Assembly (NCBI GenBank): GCA_023228295.1
Contig: JALOBP010000003.1
Location: forward strand, 1 to 64,000
Length of the DNA stretch: 64,000 nucleotides
DNA from: Methanoregula sp.
Lineage (GTDB): Archaea; Halobacteriota; Methanomicrobia; Methanomicrobiales; Methanospirillaceae
Direction of reading: 5' to 3'
In this document: piece after piece, positions 1-8,567 of the stretch
Position numbering within the stretch: position 1 is the stretch's first letter
How the letters are laid out: each line of letters begins with the position of its first letter
Notes under the pieces: generated by a model
Database searches by the model: none
Seen by the model: the letters and a program-made list of their open reading frames with translations, nothing else
What the model was told of the DNA's origin: nothing
Translations under genes and position numbers: made by a program

Positions 1-336
1 CGGGATTCCTCCGGATCCTGGTCCTAAAGTTTTTTTTTTGGAAACTGAGCACGACCAAAAAGCGCCTGGGCTCACGCTCCGCCCGGTGCAGACAAGTACC
101 GTAACCGTTGGGGAGTTACCCCGGGTATTGATGTTCAGGGAACCGGGCATTAACCTGCCCGTTACAATCGCGTGAACTGATTTTCCGTTATCCACGTACG
201 ACAAACGGCCCGGTCTTCCGCTCGCGGGACCGGCGCGGGATCTCTTCAGCCGTACCGCAGCGGCGATCCACCATAGCACCCTCCACCCCCGGATTTTTCT
301 TCCGGTACACCAACATCCATACACCGGAAGGGATCC
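1..336. other. Leading intergenic stretch, no gene seen
   Basis: No convincing reading frame was found. A run of ten T at 30-39 may be the oligo-T end of a gene lying to the left of the window. Two short inverted repeats can be seen: CGGGCA/TGCCCG at 144-161 with a 6-base loop, and CCGGTC/GACCGG at 210-233 enclosing a second small CCGC/GCGG stem. They could be RNA structure or chance in GC-rich sequence. Confidence 0.4.
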
Positions 337-468
337 ATGCGCTCATTTGCATCATTCAAAGATCGGGTGGAGGATATGATGCGCGAATTCCGGAGAAATC
401 TCAATAACTGGAAGAAGAAGGTACAGTCCTCGCAGAGGATGGAACTCATTAACCATGAAACAGGGTAA
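337..468 (+). CDS. Small basic helical protein, 43 aa, unknown function
   Basis: This short frame starts with ATG after a purine-rich CCGGAAGGGATCC stretch that could act as a ribosome binding site, and ends at TAA. The peptide is rich in Lys, Arg, Glu and Met and contains FRRNLNNWKKK, which looks like an amphipathic, basic helix. No family was recognised and there is no signal peptide or membrane segment. The opposite-strand frame over the same DNA looks less protein-like. It stands alone upstream of the ABC exporter. Coding status is uncertain because the frame is short and no TATA box is obvious directly upstream. Confidence 0.35.
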   Translation: MRSFASFKDRVEDMMREFRRNLNNWKKKVQSSQRMELINHETG

Positions 469-838
469 TCAGCTCACAGCGAACTATCCGATAATCCAAA
501 ATGGACATGATAAGCAAAGATGAGCACCGGATGAGATGAAGAAAAAAATTGCATCCTGCCGGAAATATTCATCGCGATCACCATCCCGCAGACATTTTTA
601 TCGATAGAAACGGGAATGCGATTTGAATCTGTACAGCGTTCGTTATGTTTTTTCCAAATGCGATCTGCACAAAAAAATATTATAAATTTAAATCCCGCGT
701 GGCCCGACCCCGACCCCCCATCAAAACCGGAGGTAGACTCATCATCCCCCCTTTTGCGATCATATCGGGAGTGCCCGTGAAGATTAACAACCTGCATTCA
801 TGAATCCGGCCGGTTCAGCGAATTTGTACCTGCCATCA
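469..838. other. Intergenic stretch with an orphan promoter-like site
   Basis: No credible gene was seen. A strong archaeal TATA-like element (TATAAATT at 681-688, preceded by an A-rich tract) points to the right. A GGAGGT ribosome-binding-like hexamer at 729-734 follows it, but the only start codon in range opens an 8-codon frame. This could be a decayed gene start or a short non-coding transcript. Confidence 0.35.
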
Positions 839-839
839 C

Positions 840-850
840 CTATATATCAC
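840..850 (+). promoter_or_regulatory. TATA box for the ABC exporter
   Basis: The run CTATATATCAC lies about 40 bases before the ATG at 883. That spacing fits an archaeal TATA box with transcription starting roughly 25 bases downstream. No other start codon lies between. Confidence 0.5.
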
Positions 851-882
851 AAGAATATGCATAACGCTCATTTGCCCGGACA

Positions 883-2637
883 ATGACGATCCTCTGGAAA
901 TACCTCAAACCGCAGAAATGGCTTATCGTTGCCGCACTCGTTTTAGCAGGTATCAGCCAGATGCTGAACCTTGTCGATCCGATTATCTTCGGAAAGATCA
1001 TCGATGATTATGCCTTAAATCCGGGTAACATTACGGAGAATGCACTGGTCGCGGGCGTGCTCTTCTGGCTTGGCGTGGCCGTCACCGTTGCGGTGCTTGC
1101 CCGGGTTACAAAAACATTCCAGGATTATTTCGCACGACTCTCCGTACAGATGTTCGGGATGCAGATCTACAACGACGGACTGGAACAGACGCTTCGCCTT
1201 TCCTATGACGAATTCGAGGACCAGCGGAGCGGCGAGACCTTATCGATACTGCAGAAAGTACGGTCGGATACCCAGACATTCTTCAATGCATTCATCAATG
1301 TCCTCTTCTCTGCTTTCGTGGGAATTGGTTTTCTCCTCGTCTATTCCCTCACCAAGAACTGGCTGCTGGTTCCGGTTTTTCTCATTGGCATCCTCATCCT
1401 CGGGTCACTCACCTGGCTGCTCTCGAAAAAGATCAAGACCACCCAGAAAGAGATCAACAGTGAAACGACTGAGATCGCCGGGGTGATAACCGAATCCCTC
1501 CGGAACGTCGAGCTTGTGAAGAGTCTTGGCCTGACTTTCCCCGAGATCCGGCGGTTGCGGGAACAGAACCTGAAGATCTTCAACCTGGAAATGAAAAAAA
1601 TCAAAAGGATCCGCTTCCTGACATTTTTCCAGGGAACAACGCTCTCCATCCTGAAGCAGTCGATATTATTCATCCTCCTCTGGCTAATCTTCCGGAACAT
1701 CCTTACCACGGGAGAACTCGTCTCGATGCAGGCCATCACCGCTATCATATTTATCCCATTGCAGGACCTTGGCACCGTGATCGTGAATTATCGCGAAGCC
1801 GAAGCTTCCATGAGTAATTTCAACGAGCTCATGCAGAAACCGATTGAAGTACGACCGGAAAACCCGATCGAGATCGAAGAGCTCACCGATATCCGTTTCG
1901 AGAATGTCGTCTTCCGTCACAAGACTACCCGGTATAATGCAATCGACGGGATATCGTTTCATGTGAAGACCGGCGAGACGATTGCGTTTGTCGGTCCTTC
2001 CGGTGCAGGCAAGTCAACGCTCATGAAGCTCCTGGCGGGATTGTACCAGCCCGACAACGGGGAGATCTATTTCAACAGCCAACCCTCATCCATCATCAGG
2101 TATAACCCTTTGCGCCGACAGATGGGCCTCGTCACACAGGACCCCCAGTTGTTCTCGGGTACGATCAGGGAGAACCTCCTGTTCGTGATGCCCGATGCGA
2201 CCGACAGGCAGCTGATGGATGCATTGCACAAGGCTTCGTGTGACTGGATACTGGCTCGTTCTGCTCCCGGGATTGACACGTTTATCGGAGAAGGCGGAAT
2301 GATGTTGTCAGGAGGAGAGAAGCAGCGTATCTCCATTGCCCGTGCCCTGCTGCGTCATCCTCGCCTGTTAATCTTTGATGAGGCCACTTCGGCACTCGAT
2401 TCACTGACCGAGGAGGATATCACGAACACCATCCGTGATATTTCCATGAGTAAAGACCAGATCTCCATCATGATAGCACACCGCCTGTCAACCATCCTGC
2501 ATGCCGACATGATCTATGTCATGGAGGCGGGAAAGATCGTTGAGACCGGTTCGCACCAGAGTCTTCTTGACCAGAAAGGCCTGTATTACGCAATGTGGCG
2601 CCAGCAGATCGGTGAACGCAGGAACCCCAAACCATGA
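883..2637 (+). CDS. ABC exporter, fused membrane and ATPase domains (MsbA/MdlB type)
   Basis: This 584-residue half-transporter should dimerise in the cytoplasmic membrane and use ATP to export a substrate. About six membrane segments occupy residues 10-310. The nucleotide-binding domain follows, with Walker A GPSGAGKS at 371-378, the LSGGEKQ signature at 475-481, Walker B ending in Asp499-Glu500 and the H-loop His at 533, so all catalytic elements are intact. The length is normal for a type I exporter half. A TATA box sits about 40 bases upstream and the gene appears to be transcribed alone. Family members move lipids, peptides or drugs, and the substrate cannot be read from sequence. Confidence 0.9.
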   Translation: MTILWKYLKPQKWLIVAALVLAGISQMLNLVDPIIFGKIIDDYALNPGNITENALVAGVLFWLGVAVTVAVLARVTKTFQDYFARLSVQMFGMQIYNDGLEQTLRLSYDEFEDQRSGETLSILQKVRSDTQTFFNAFINVLFSAFVGIGFLLVYSLTKNWLLVPVFLIGILILGSLTWLLSKKIKTTQKEINSETTEIAGVITESLRNVELVKSLGLTFPEIRRLREQNLKIFNLEMKKIKRIRFLTFFQGTTLSILKQSILFILLWLIFRNILTTGELVSMQAITAIIFIPLQDLGTVIVNYREAEASMSNFNELMQKPIEVRPENPIEIEELTDIRFENVVFRHKTTRYNAIDGISFHVKTGETIAFVGPSGAGKSTLMKLLAGLYQPDNGEIYFNSQPSSIIRYNPLRRQMGLVTQDPQLFSGTIRENLLFVMPDATDRQLMDALHKASCDWILARSAPGIDTFIGEGGMMLSGGEKQRISIARALLRHPRLLIFDEATSALDSLTEEDITNTIRDISMSKDQISIMIAHRLSTILHADMIYVMEAGKIVETGSHQSLLDQKGLYYAMWRQQIGERRNPKP

Positions 2638-2817
2638 GAAATTTTTTATGCAGCCCACCAGGTTCTTGTTTTTTTCCGATACGTTCTCAAAAAATGTTCA
2701 GCGGAGTCAAGGTAAACCCGTCAAACGGCACCCGTACCGTTTTACCGTACGGTCACCGGTCTCCTGGATGTCAGCACCTGATTTTTATTGCAGGCAAAAT
2801 CAACCGGGAAAATCCCA

Positions 2818-3060
2818 CTATCTTTTGAAGCAGAAGTGCCCGATGATAAGACTGTGCTTTGAATAAATTTCACAGGCCGGACAATAGCAATTCAGTTCTT
2901 TCTGGGACGGGGCCGATGATTCTCCGCGTGCACAGAAGAGTATATCGGGCTGATATTTTTCAAGGGAATTATGCCTGCATGTCGGGCATATACCACAGTA
3001 CTTCCGGCAGATCTGTCGGTTCTCTTCTGTATTCTCAACAATACCTGCACCGGTTTTCAT
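2818..3060 (-). CDS. DUF2769 family cysteine-rich protein
   Basis: This 80-residue protein has the spaced cysteine pattern of DUF2769, a small family I know mainly from methanogens. It shows CxxxCGICPxC near residues 18-27, LFCARG near residue 41 and CYCPAC near residues 58-63, followed by a final FCFKR. The cysteines probably bind zinc or an iron-sulfur cluster. No membrane segment or signal is present. It lies convergent to the ABC exporter and has no obvious operon partner. The ATG lacks a clear ribosome binding site, so the transcript may have a short or absent leader. The role is unknown. Confidence 0.7.
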   Translation of the reverse strand: MKTGAGIVENTEENRQICRKYCGICPTCRHNSLEKYQPDILFCARGESSAPSQKELNCYCPACEIYSKHSLIIGHFCFKR

Positions 3061-3317
3061 AATGGTGGGGTAGTATCATGAGGATAATATGCTTCTTGTT
3101 GAATTTTCCGGTCTTTGCGGAGTCGACATCCCTTTCACGGATTTTCCGATCCGGTTTTCCCCTTTATGGGAAATTATCCTTATCCCCAGTGACTAACGTG
3201 GTGCGGATGAATACTGCCGGTGTGTTCTCCGGGTGTAAATCCCTTCCATTGGATTATAGGATATGGTAGATTTCATCAGGGGTTGTGCGATTTACCGGCA
3301 TGCGCCCGGGCACGGGA

Positions 3318-3649
3318 TTTGCTGCAGGTGAATCCTCCATCAGTAAGGGAAGAGCAGAAGGCCCCTGCACAGGTAACAAGGGCGTTCTGACCCATCAGCG
3401 GAGCCACAGCTTACGGGCGGTTGGCGTACAGCCCCATGAGAAACGTGCCGGTAGTGACGGCAATAACTGGTGCAAAGACCGCGTTGCCAAACGGGATGCC
3501 GGCAACCATGTGGATGGCAGGGTTGACGATAAGGATGTAGCATATCGAGAAGAACGTGGTCAGGCTGGCAAGAATCTCGGTCCTGATAGTGCTTCCCCGG
3601 CCGGTGATCCCAAAAAGGAATCAATTCGCGATGTCACCGGCTCAAACAT
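3318..3649 (-). pseudogene. Remnant of an AzgA-type purine (NCS2) permease
   Basis: The minus strand encodes the hallmark N-terminus of guanine/hypoxanthine permeases. It begins at an ATG (3647-3649) with MFEPVTSRIDSF and continues, after a one-base frame change in a run of five T (plus-strand A-run near 3612-3616), as GITGRGSTIRTEILASL and onward to GLYANRP. A TAA at 3411-3413 then interrupts the frame. The same frame beyond it still reads APLMGQNA, another conserved AzgA motif, before similarity is lost near 3340. At least two disabling lesions and the missing remainder (a full permease has about 430 residues) show that this is a decayed gene. Confidence 0.75.
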
Positions 3650-3988
3650 TACCCGGTGTCGGATGAATTTGGTCATAACTGTTGTTTTTTTGATCCTGTG
3701 CGTTCCTGACAATCCGGTTTTAAAAACAATTAAAGCCCGGATTACCTGCCCGGGACACGAAGACCCGCTGAGATGGAGAGGTTCGCAGTGCCGGAGTTCC
3801 CGTACCTGTGGGGGGCCAGAAGGTTCCGTGATCCGGCACGCTCGGAATGTCTGACGGACTATGTAGACCGGCTGCAACTCCTCTGCAGGAACCGGTCAGG
3901 TTCCGGGCCTGTCATTTTTAATTGAAACTGTAGACTGTGGACAACAGGATGTATCCCCCTGCAGGCTGGATAAAAAATGCACATGTTG

Positions 3989-4222
3989 TTATTTCTGGAT
4001 TGCCAGAAGATCTTCAGCTGCATCATGCAGGTATTTGTGGGAATCATAAACGCCCTGGTTATAAAATTCCGGCGCCAGTTTTTCCATGATAAAATCCAGG
4101 ATCATGCCTGCTGCCAGATTGCCAATTTCTTCATCCATCTCTTTGGAAAAATATTTCTGTATTTCAGAGATCATCTCGTCCCTTCTCTCTTTTGTCACCT
4201 TAACCGGGTTTTTATTTTTCAC
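3989..4222 (-). CDS. DUF2164 family protein
   Basis: This 77-residue acidic, soluble protein matches the DUF2164 pattern. A helix resembling ISEIQKYFSKEMDEEIGNLAAG is followed by MILDFIMEKLAPEFYNQGVYDS and a final helical segment. The family is small, widespread in bacteria and archaea, and has no assigned function. I chose the GTG at 4222 because an AAGGAG sequence lies 7 bases before it. A GTG at 4231 is the alternative start. The gene stands between the permease remnant and preA, on the opposite strand to preA. Confidence 0.7.
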   Translation of the reverse strand: MKNKNPVKVTKERRDEMISEIQKYFSKEMDEEIGNLAAGMILDFIMEKLAPEFYNQGVYDSHKYLHDAAEDLLAIQK

Positions 4223-4610
4223 ACAATTCACTCCTTTTTCCCATTCGGCTTATCAGATATCCAGCTGAATACAATCATGCACCGGCATGCAACCGGTATG
4301 CTGCTTAAGATGATAATTTCCTAAGAGAGTTTTTTTTCACGCTAAAAAAAATCCCCTGCCGCCCGGCAATGATCGACCGGGATCTGGAGGACGATAGAAT
4401 ATCATCAATATGATCAGCCGGAACACCAACATACCCGGAAGAAAACCAAAAACCCTGCTCGTGTCCCTGCGGTTGTACCCTCCACGCGATGACCTGCTCT
4501 CTCCCGGGCTTTTTTGTGGGTGTGACCGGAAAGATGACGAGCCGGGGAATCATGTCCGGTAATAACAACCATATGCGATTCCAGCGTTATTCAGGTAAGG
4601 AAAATTCTGT
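4223..4610. other. Intergenic stretch upstream of preA
   Basis: No convincing gene was found. The stretch contains a run of eight T at about 4330-4337 and an A-rich run shortly after it. The minus-strand frame covering 4305-4568 has no recognisable features. The last 25 bases carry the AAGGA ribosome binding site of preA. Confidence 0.35.
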
Positions 4611-5819
4611 ATGCCTGATCCTGATATTTCTCTTGAAACTGCCGTTGGTTCGCTTCACTTCAGAAACCCGTTCATTCTGGCCTCGGGCCCTCCGACTGCC
4701 TCGGGAGAGCAGATACGGCATGCGTTCCGGCTCGGCTGGGCGGGAGCGGTGACGAAGACCATTGTCCCGGACACGATGGAAATTTCCGATGTATCGCCAC
4801 GGTTTGCGGTCTGGAAAGATGAGAATTCCAAGCTCCTTGGTTTTGAGAATATCGAACTGGTAAGTAAAAAGGATGAATCGTACTGGACACGGGAGATAGC
4901 CTCCATCCGGACTGAATATCCGGACCGTATCGTTATTGCGAGCATCATGGCCTCACCCGATCCCAATGAATGGCAGGAACTTGCCGGTACCGTGCAGGAT
5001 GCCGGGGCTGATGCCATCGAGCTGAACGTCTCCTGCCCGCACGGGATGCCCGAGCGGGGAGTCGGTGCGGCTATGGGTCAGCACCCCGATCTCGTGCGTG
5101 ACGTGACCTGTGCTGTGCGAAAGACAGCAACCGTCCCGCTCATTGTCAAGCTCACACCCAACGTGACGGACATCCTGCCGGTTGCAGAGGCGGCGGTGGG
5201 TGCCGGGGCCGATATCCTTGCGGCCATCAACACGGTCCAATGCATCATGGGTGTCGACCTCGATACTCTCGAACCCGTTCCCTCGGTTGCCGGCTCCGGT
5301 ACCTATGGCGGATACTCGGGTCCTGCGATAAAACCCATCGGCCTCAGGATTATCTCACAGATCGCAAGCGTTATGCCGGTACCGCTCATGGGGATCGGAG
5401 GTATCTCCCGCTGGCAGGATGCAGCCGAATACATCGCCGCAGGGGCATCGGCAGTCCAGGTCTGCACGGCGGTCATGTGGGACGGCGCCGGTATCGTTCG
5501 CGATATGAACGCAGGACTTTCGGTATACCTTGCCCAGAAACATTTCTCCGGCCCCGGTGACCTCATGGGCCGGGCCCTCCCCCGAATCGGGACGCATGAA
5601 TCGCTCTCACGGGACGAGTCCCGGTATGCTATTGCTGCATTTCCTGAACGGTGCACATCATGCGGCCGCTGCGTTGTGGCTTGCCGTGACGGGGGATACC
5701 ATGCGATCTCGCTGGCAGATCGGCATATCATCATTGATTCAGAACGGTGTGACGGGTGCAGCCTGTGTTCGCATGTCTGTCCTGAAAAAGTGATTGTCCT
5801 GAAGAAGCCCGTCTCGTGA
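4611..5819 (+). CDS. preA: Dihydropyrimidine dehydrogenase-like subunit PreA
   Basis: This 402-residue flavoprotein combines a dihydroorotate-dehydrogenase-like TIM barrel (residues 1-335) with a C-terminal ferredoxin. The barrel shows NPFILASGPPTASGEQI near the start, ELNVSCPHG at the flavin/substrate region, and MGIGGI plus GASAVQVCTAVM in the phosphate-binding half. The ferredoxin has two complete four-cysteine sets at Cys348/351/354/358 and Cys380/383/386/390. PreA reduces uracil or thymine with electrons passed from a PreT-type partner, which is not seen nearby. In an anaerobe the electron donor may instead be ferredoxin. An AAGGA sequence lies 9 bases before the ATG. The physiological substrate is inferred, not shown. 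Confidence 0.85.
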   Translation: MPDPDISLETAVGSLHFRNPFILASGPPTASGEQIRHAFRLGWAGAVTKTIVPDTMEISDVSPRFAVWKDENSKLLGFENIELVSKKDESYWTREIASIRTEYPDRIVIASIMASPDPNEWQELAGTVQDAGADAIELNVSCPHGMPERGVGAAMGQHPDLVRDVTCAVRKTATVPLIVKLTPNVTDILPVAEAAVGAGADILAAINTVQCIMGVDLDTLEPVPSVAGSGTYGGYSGPAIKPIGLRIISQIASVMPVPLMGIGGISRWQDAAEYIAAGASAVQVCTAVMWDGAGIVRDMNAGLSVYLAQKHFSGPGDLMGRALPRIGTHESLSRDESRYAIAAFPERCTSCGRCVVACRDGGYHAISLADRHIIIDSERCDGCSLCSHVCPEKVIVLKKPVS

Positions 5820-5898
5820 ACCGGTACGTTTCCTGCAGTTCCCCCTGTCACCCCTCACGATATGACAAAATGCTGTGCAGTGCCGTTTTGAATTTTTT

Positions 5899-5908
5899 TT
5901 TATAAAAA
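5899..5908 (+). promoter_or_regulatory. TATA box for the KTSC gene
   Basis: TATAAAAA at 5901-5908 follows a T-run and lies 40-50 bases before the candidate GTG starts. That fits an archaeal promoter with a short leader. The T-run before it may also end the preA transcript. Confidence 0.45.
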
Positions 5909-5950
5909 CCATTAACCATTCAGCGCACTTGTAAGAGTGTGGTGATACCG

Positions 5951-6166
5951 GTGGAAAGACAGTCCGTAAAGTCCCGTATTCTGCGCACTGTGGGATATGA
6001 TGACAGTAAAAAAATCCTGGAGATTGAATTTACTTCAGGACTTGTATACCAGTTCATTGGAGTCCCTCCGAAAGTCTACGCAGATCTCATGCATTCCGAT
6101 GAGATTGGAAAATTCTTTTCCGAGAAAGTCCGGCCCAAGTTCCAGACAAAACAGGTTGCTGCATAA
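5951..6166 (+). CDS. KTSC domain protein
   Basis: This 71-residue protein is a single KTSC domain: the conserved opening VKSRILRTVGYD, the strand LEIEFTSGLVYQF, the VPPKVYADLMHSDEIGKFF helix and a final RPKF. KTSC domains are often found alone or fused to nucleic-acid enzymes such as lysyl-tRNA synthetases, and their function is poorly defined. I chose the GTG at 5951 because family members begin directly with a sequence like MERQ. In-frame GTG codons at 5939 and 5942 would add only a few residues. Confidence 0.7.
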   Translation: MERQSVKSRILRTVGYDDSKKILEIEFTSGLVYQFIGVPPKVYADLMHSDEIGKFFSEKVRPKFQTKQVAA

Positions 6167-6337
6167 TCTGCATCCCCGGGTATATTGACCCGGCTGCGGT
6201 GACATGCACCTACGGGAACGTGGAAAACCGGAGTCCAAAACTGTTTTTTTCTCATTAGATCAATACATACTCCCCGGCCATCCTGAGTTTCGCCTCCTGT
6301 AAGCGAGCATTAGCATATATTTTTCTGCCCGAAAAAG

Positions 6338-6466
6338 GGTAATTTCAATTTAAAACGTAGATTTCGCTTCGTTAAAAAACCTGTGCCGGAATTCGGTGTT
6401 TTTTGCAGGAATTGCGGAAACGAGTTCTCGGATGAGCAATCCGATCTCGTAACGTGCCCGGATTAA
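6338..6466 (+). pseudogene. Possible zinc-ribbon gene remnant
   Basis: The plus strand carries an open frame with the zinc-ribbon-like sequence FCRNCGNEFSDE, ending in LVTCPD followed directly by TAA. The expected fourth cysteine (CPxC) is missing because of the stop. No ATG or GTG start lies in frame upstream. It may be a decayed gene or a chance resemblance. The overlapping minus-strand frame has no features. Confidence 0.3.
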
Positions 6467-6638
6467 GTGGTGGGAATTACCCTTGGAAGTAGTGGGCCGG
6501 GTATCCAATATACCGATGTCATAGACTCGCACCCATGAATAAAAAATAGATTCAGCCGGTTTTTTCCGGTGGGAACACACATTTCCCTTATTGTGGATTA
6601 CACCTGCAATGTTCAGGTGAACGGTTTTTTTAACGATG

Positions 6639-7028
6639 TTAATCGCGATCTTTGGCAAACATCTGTCCCAGGTATCTCTGGATATATGCTGTGAGATATG
6701 GTGCAAATATCGGCATCAGCATGCCAAGAATATCCGTGGTCATACCTGTTGGGGATCGCTCTTTCCTGTTGTCGTGTTCTTTTCGTCCGGATGAACCCTT
6801 CCGGTTCATTATCCTGAACAGTCCGTAAATGATGATACCGGCCCCGACCGCGGCACCTGCAGTTGCATAGGGATGCTTCCTGACGGTATCCCCGACCGCC
6901 TCTCCAACGGAGCCAAGGGTCTGGGATGACACACGGGTCACGGAATGCTTCAACTGTCCATAGGACTTGGCGATCAGCAACTCGGTCAGGTAGATATCGT
7001 CTTCGGTTATCGGCCTACGGTTTTCCAC
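6639..7028 (-). CDS. Hypothetical protein with a small membrane segment, third gene of the DUF883 operon
   Basis: This 129-residue protein has a helical N-terminus, a glycine/alanine-rich membrane segment near residues 55-72 (ATAGAAVGAGIIIYGLF), a charged linker and a second hydrophobic stretch near 95-120. The GTG start has GGAG nine bases upstream and overlaps the end of the gene before it by 14 bases, so the two are translationally coupled. It is the last gene of a three-gene minus-strand operon and resembles the third partner of the bacterial elaB/yqjE-like sets only in size and layout. Its function is unknown. Confidence 0.65.
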   Translation of the reverse strand: MENRRPITEDDIYLTELLIAKSYGQLKHSVTRVSSQTLGSVGEAVGDTVRKHPYATAGAAVGAGIIIYGLFRIMNRKGSSGRKEHDNRKERSPTGMTTDILGMLMPIFAPYLTAYIQRYLGQMFAKDRD

Positions 7029-7389
7029 GATTCATCATCTCCAGTGCCGTCGGGGTTTGCAGGACAATCTTTTTTGCGAAGAATACATGGGCGATTACTG
7101 CTCCTGCGAGGAATATGATCGCTCCTGTGAGCAGCAGGGCCGCCCAGAGCGGTAGCATTGTCGCGATAAGAAGGACCACTCCTGCCAGTACAACCAGGGT
7201 TCCTGCAATGAGCAGGGTAATCACGATTGACAGGTACATGACCTTTATCCCGAGAAAGTCAAACGGCTCGAATAAGTACTGCTGCAGGTACAGGTCGGTC
7301 TTCTGCCGCAGGTACAGGTCAAGATACTTGAACGTAGTGACAAGATCCGACTCTACCGATACCTCATCATCGCAGGTTTCAGGCTCCAT
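7015..7389 (-). CDS. Phage-holin-like (YqjE/holin-X type) membrane protein
   Basis: This 124-residue protein has an acidic N-terminus, an amphipathic segment and two adjacent long membrane helices (YLSIVITLLIAGTLVVLAGV and LPLWAALLLTGAIIFLAGAVI). The layout is that of the YqjE/putative actinobacterial holin-X families. Despite the name, such proteins in bacteria are usually stress-induced inner-membrane proteins, not lysis holins. The ATG at 7389 was preferred and a GTG at 7398 is possible. It is the middle gene of the three-gene operon that begins with the DUF883 protein. Confidence 0.7.
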   Translation of the reverse strand: MEPETCDDEVSVESDLVTTFKYLDLYLRQKTDLYLQQYLFEPFDFLGIKVMYLSIVITLLIAGTLVVLAGVVLLIATMLPLWAALLLTGAIIFLAGAVIAHVFFAKKIVLQTPTALEMMNRGKP

Positions 7390-7401
7390 CGCGTTCACTC
7401 A

Positions 7402-7746
7402 TCAATCGCGGAATTTTCCCAATAACATCCCAACGAGAACCCCGACTCCCATTGCGACGAGAACTGCAGGGATGGGGTGATCGCAGATAACGTTCTCGAC
7501 AGGTTCCACCTGTTTCTGGTACTCCACTTCCACGTCACGGTATCTGGTACCAATTTCGTCTTTGAAGTGGTCCATCTTATCCTGGATTCCATGCAGGATA
7601 TTCCTGACATTCTCGTCATTCACGGTCATGTCAGCACTCCGCAGTTTGCGGGCAGCCTCTTCCAGTGCCTCTGCAGTCTGGATCTTGAGATGTTCGGCTC
7701 CGGAAATACTCTTGTTGGTCATTGTTTCTATCGCATCTTCTGGCAT
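7402..7746 (-). CDS. DUF883 (ElaB/YqjD-like) membrane-anchored protein
   Basis: This 114-residue protein has a long charged helical region followed by a single C-terminal membrane anchor (HPIPAVLVAMGVGVLVGMLLG) and a short GKFRD tail. That layout is characteristic of the DUF883 family, whose E. coli members ElaB and YqjD tether to the inner membrane and associate with ribosomes in stationary phase. The ATG at 7746 has an AGGAG about 13 bases upstream. A GTG at 7776 would add ten residues that look less natural. It is the first gene of the operon. Its role in archaea has not been tested as far as I know. Confidence 0.75.
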   Translation of the reverse strand: MPEDAIETMTNKSISGAEHLKIQTAEALEEAARKLRSADMTVNDENVRNILHGIQDKMDHFKDEIGTRYRDVEVEYQKQVEPVENVICDHPIPAVLVAMGVGVLVGMLLGKFRD

Positions 7747-7964
7747 ATGTATTATCCAACTCCTGGTTTTTGTCACCGAATATGATCAAATTCAGGATCT
7801 TTTTACCCAATCATCCTGAATGATTTTTGTTCATATCAGCGTATGCGAGTATATGCAGTATCTATACAAAATCTTATCCGTGGGAATTATATCCGGATTA
7901 TTCTCTGGATCCATGCCGGCTGCATGACTTTCTCATCACCGGGATAGCGGTTTTTTTATGTTTT

Positions 7965-8567
7965 TTATCCTGTTGTCACCGAAGTTAACCGTCGGTCCCA
8001 TTCACGGCCGTAAACTAGCCCGTTCCGGAATGCCGGTTCATACGTCAGCCGGAACAGGACCGGCCCGACCATCATGGCCCAGAAAATGTTATTACCAAAA
8101 TAACTGATGAACTTGCTCTCAAACGGGCGGGCAAGGAAGATAGTCCCGCATGCGGCAAGGAACAGCATGCAGGTGAAGGTCGTAACAAGCGTCACAACCC
8201 AGAAACAGCCCAGGCCAAAGAAGTCCATACGGATTGTGTGACCTTTCATCAGATTGTGCCAGAGCCGGTAAGCGAGGTACGGGTAGATGAAGTTGATGAG
8301 AAATCCAAAAACACTCATCAGGGACCATGAACCGGAGAGATCTCCTGCCACGTTACCGATCCCAAGGCCCCAGGCCGCTGCCGGGCCCCAGAGAATCCCG
8401 CAGACAACCGGCAGGACTGCGGCCGGGCGCAGTGTTATGCCGGCAATCTCCCAGTTATGTTGGTTGAAGGGGACCAGAATCACAATATAGAACAGTGCCG
8501 TTACCGCGATCCAGAAAAGACCCTTACGGTCGGTCAGGACCCTGGCGAGTTCATGCATATTATCCAT
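7965..8567 (-). CDS. ECF-transporter S-component-like membrane protein
   Basis: This 200-residue protein has about five or six membrane segments. The conserved-looking stretch GITLRPAAVLPVVCGILWGP followed by AAAWGLGIGNVAGDL resembles the S components of energy-coupling-factor transporters such as the QueT type, which bind vitamins or similar small substrates. No ECF ATPase or T component is nearby, so it would have to share a module encoded elsewhere. The frame is open to 8696, but the segment before 8567 looks non-membrane and poorly conserved, so I chose the ATG at 8567. A second ATG at 8558 is also possible. The substrate is unknown. Confidence 0.55.
   Translation of the reverse strand: MDNMHELARVLTDRKGLFWIAVTALFYIVILVPFNQHNWEIAGITLRPAAVLPVVCGILWGPAAAWGLGIGNVAGDLSGSWSLMSVFGFLINFIYPYLAYRLWHNLMKGHTIRMDFFGLGCFWVVTLVTTFTCMLFLAACGTIFLARPFESKFISYFGNNIFWAMMVGPVLFRLTYEPAFRNGLVYGREWDRRLTSVTTG

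Noticed and set aside
474..797. Minus-strand frame of 107 codons in the left intergenic region
   Set aside because: No recognisable features, runs across a strong plus-strand promoter-like site, and has no ribosome binding site.
3285..3854. Plus-strand frame of 189 codons
   Set aside because: It is antisense to the permease remnant, which has clear protein similarity on the minus strand. Composition is biased and featureless.
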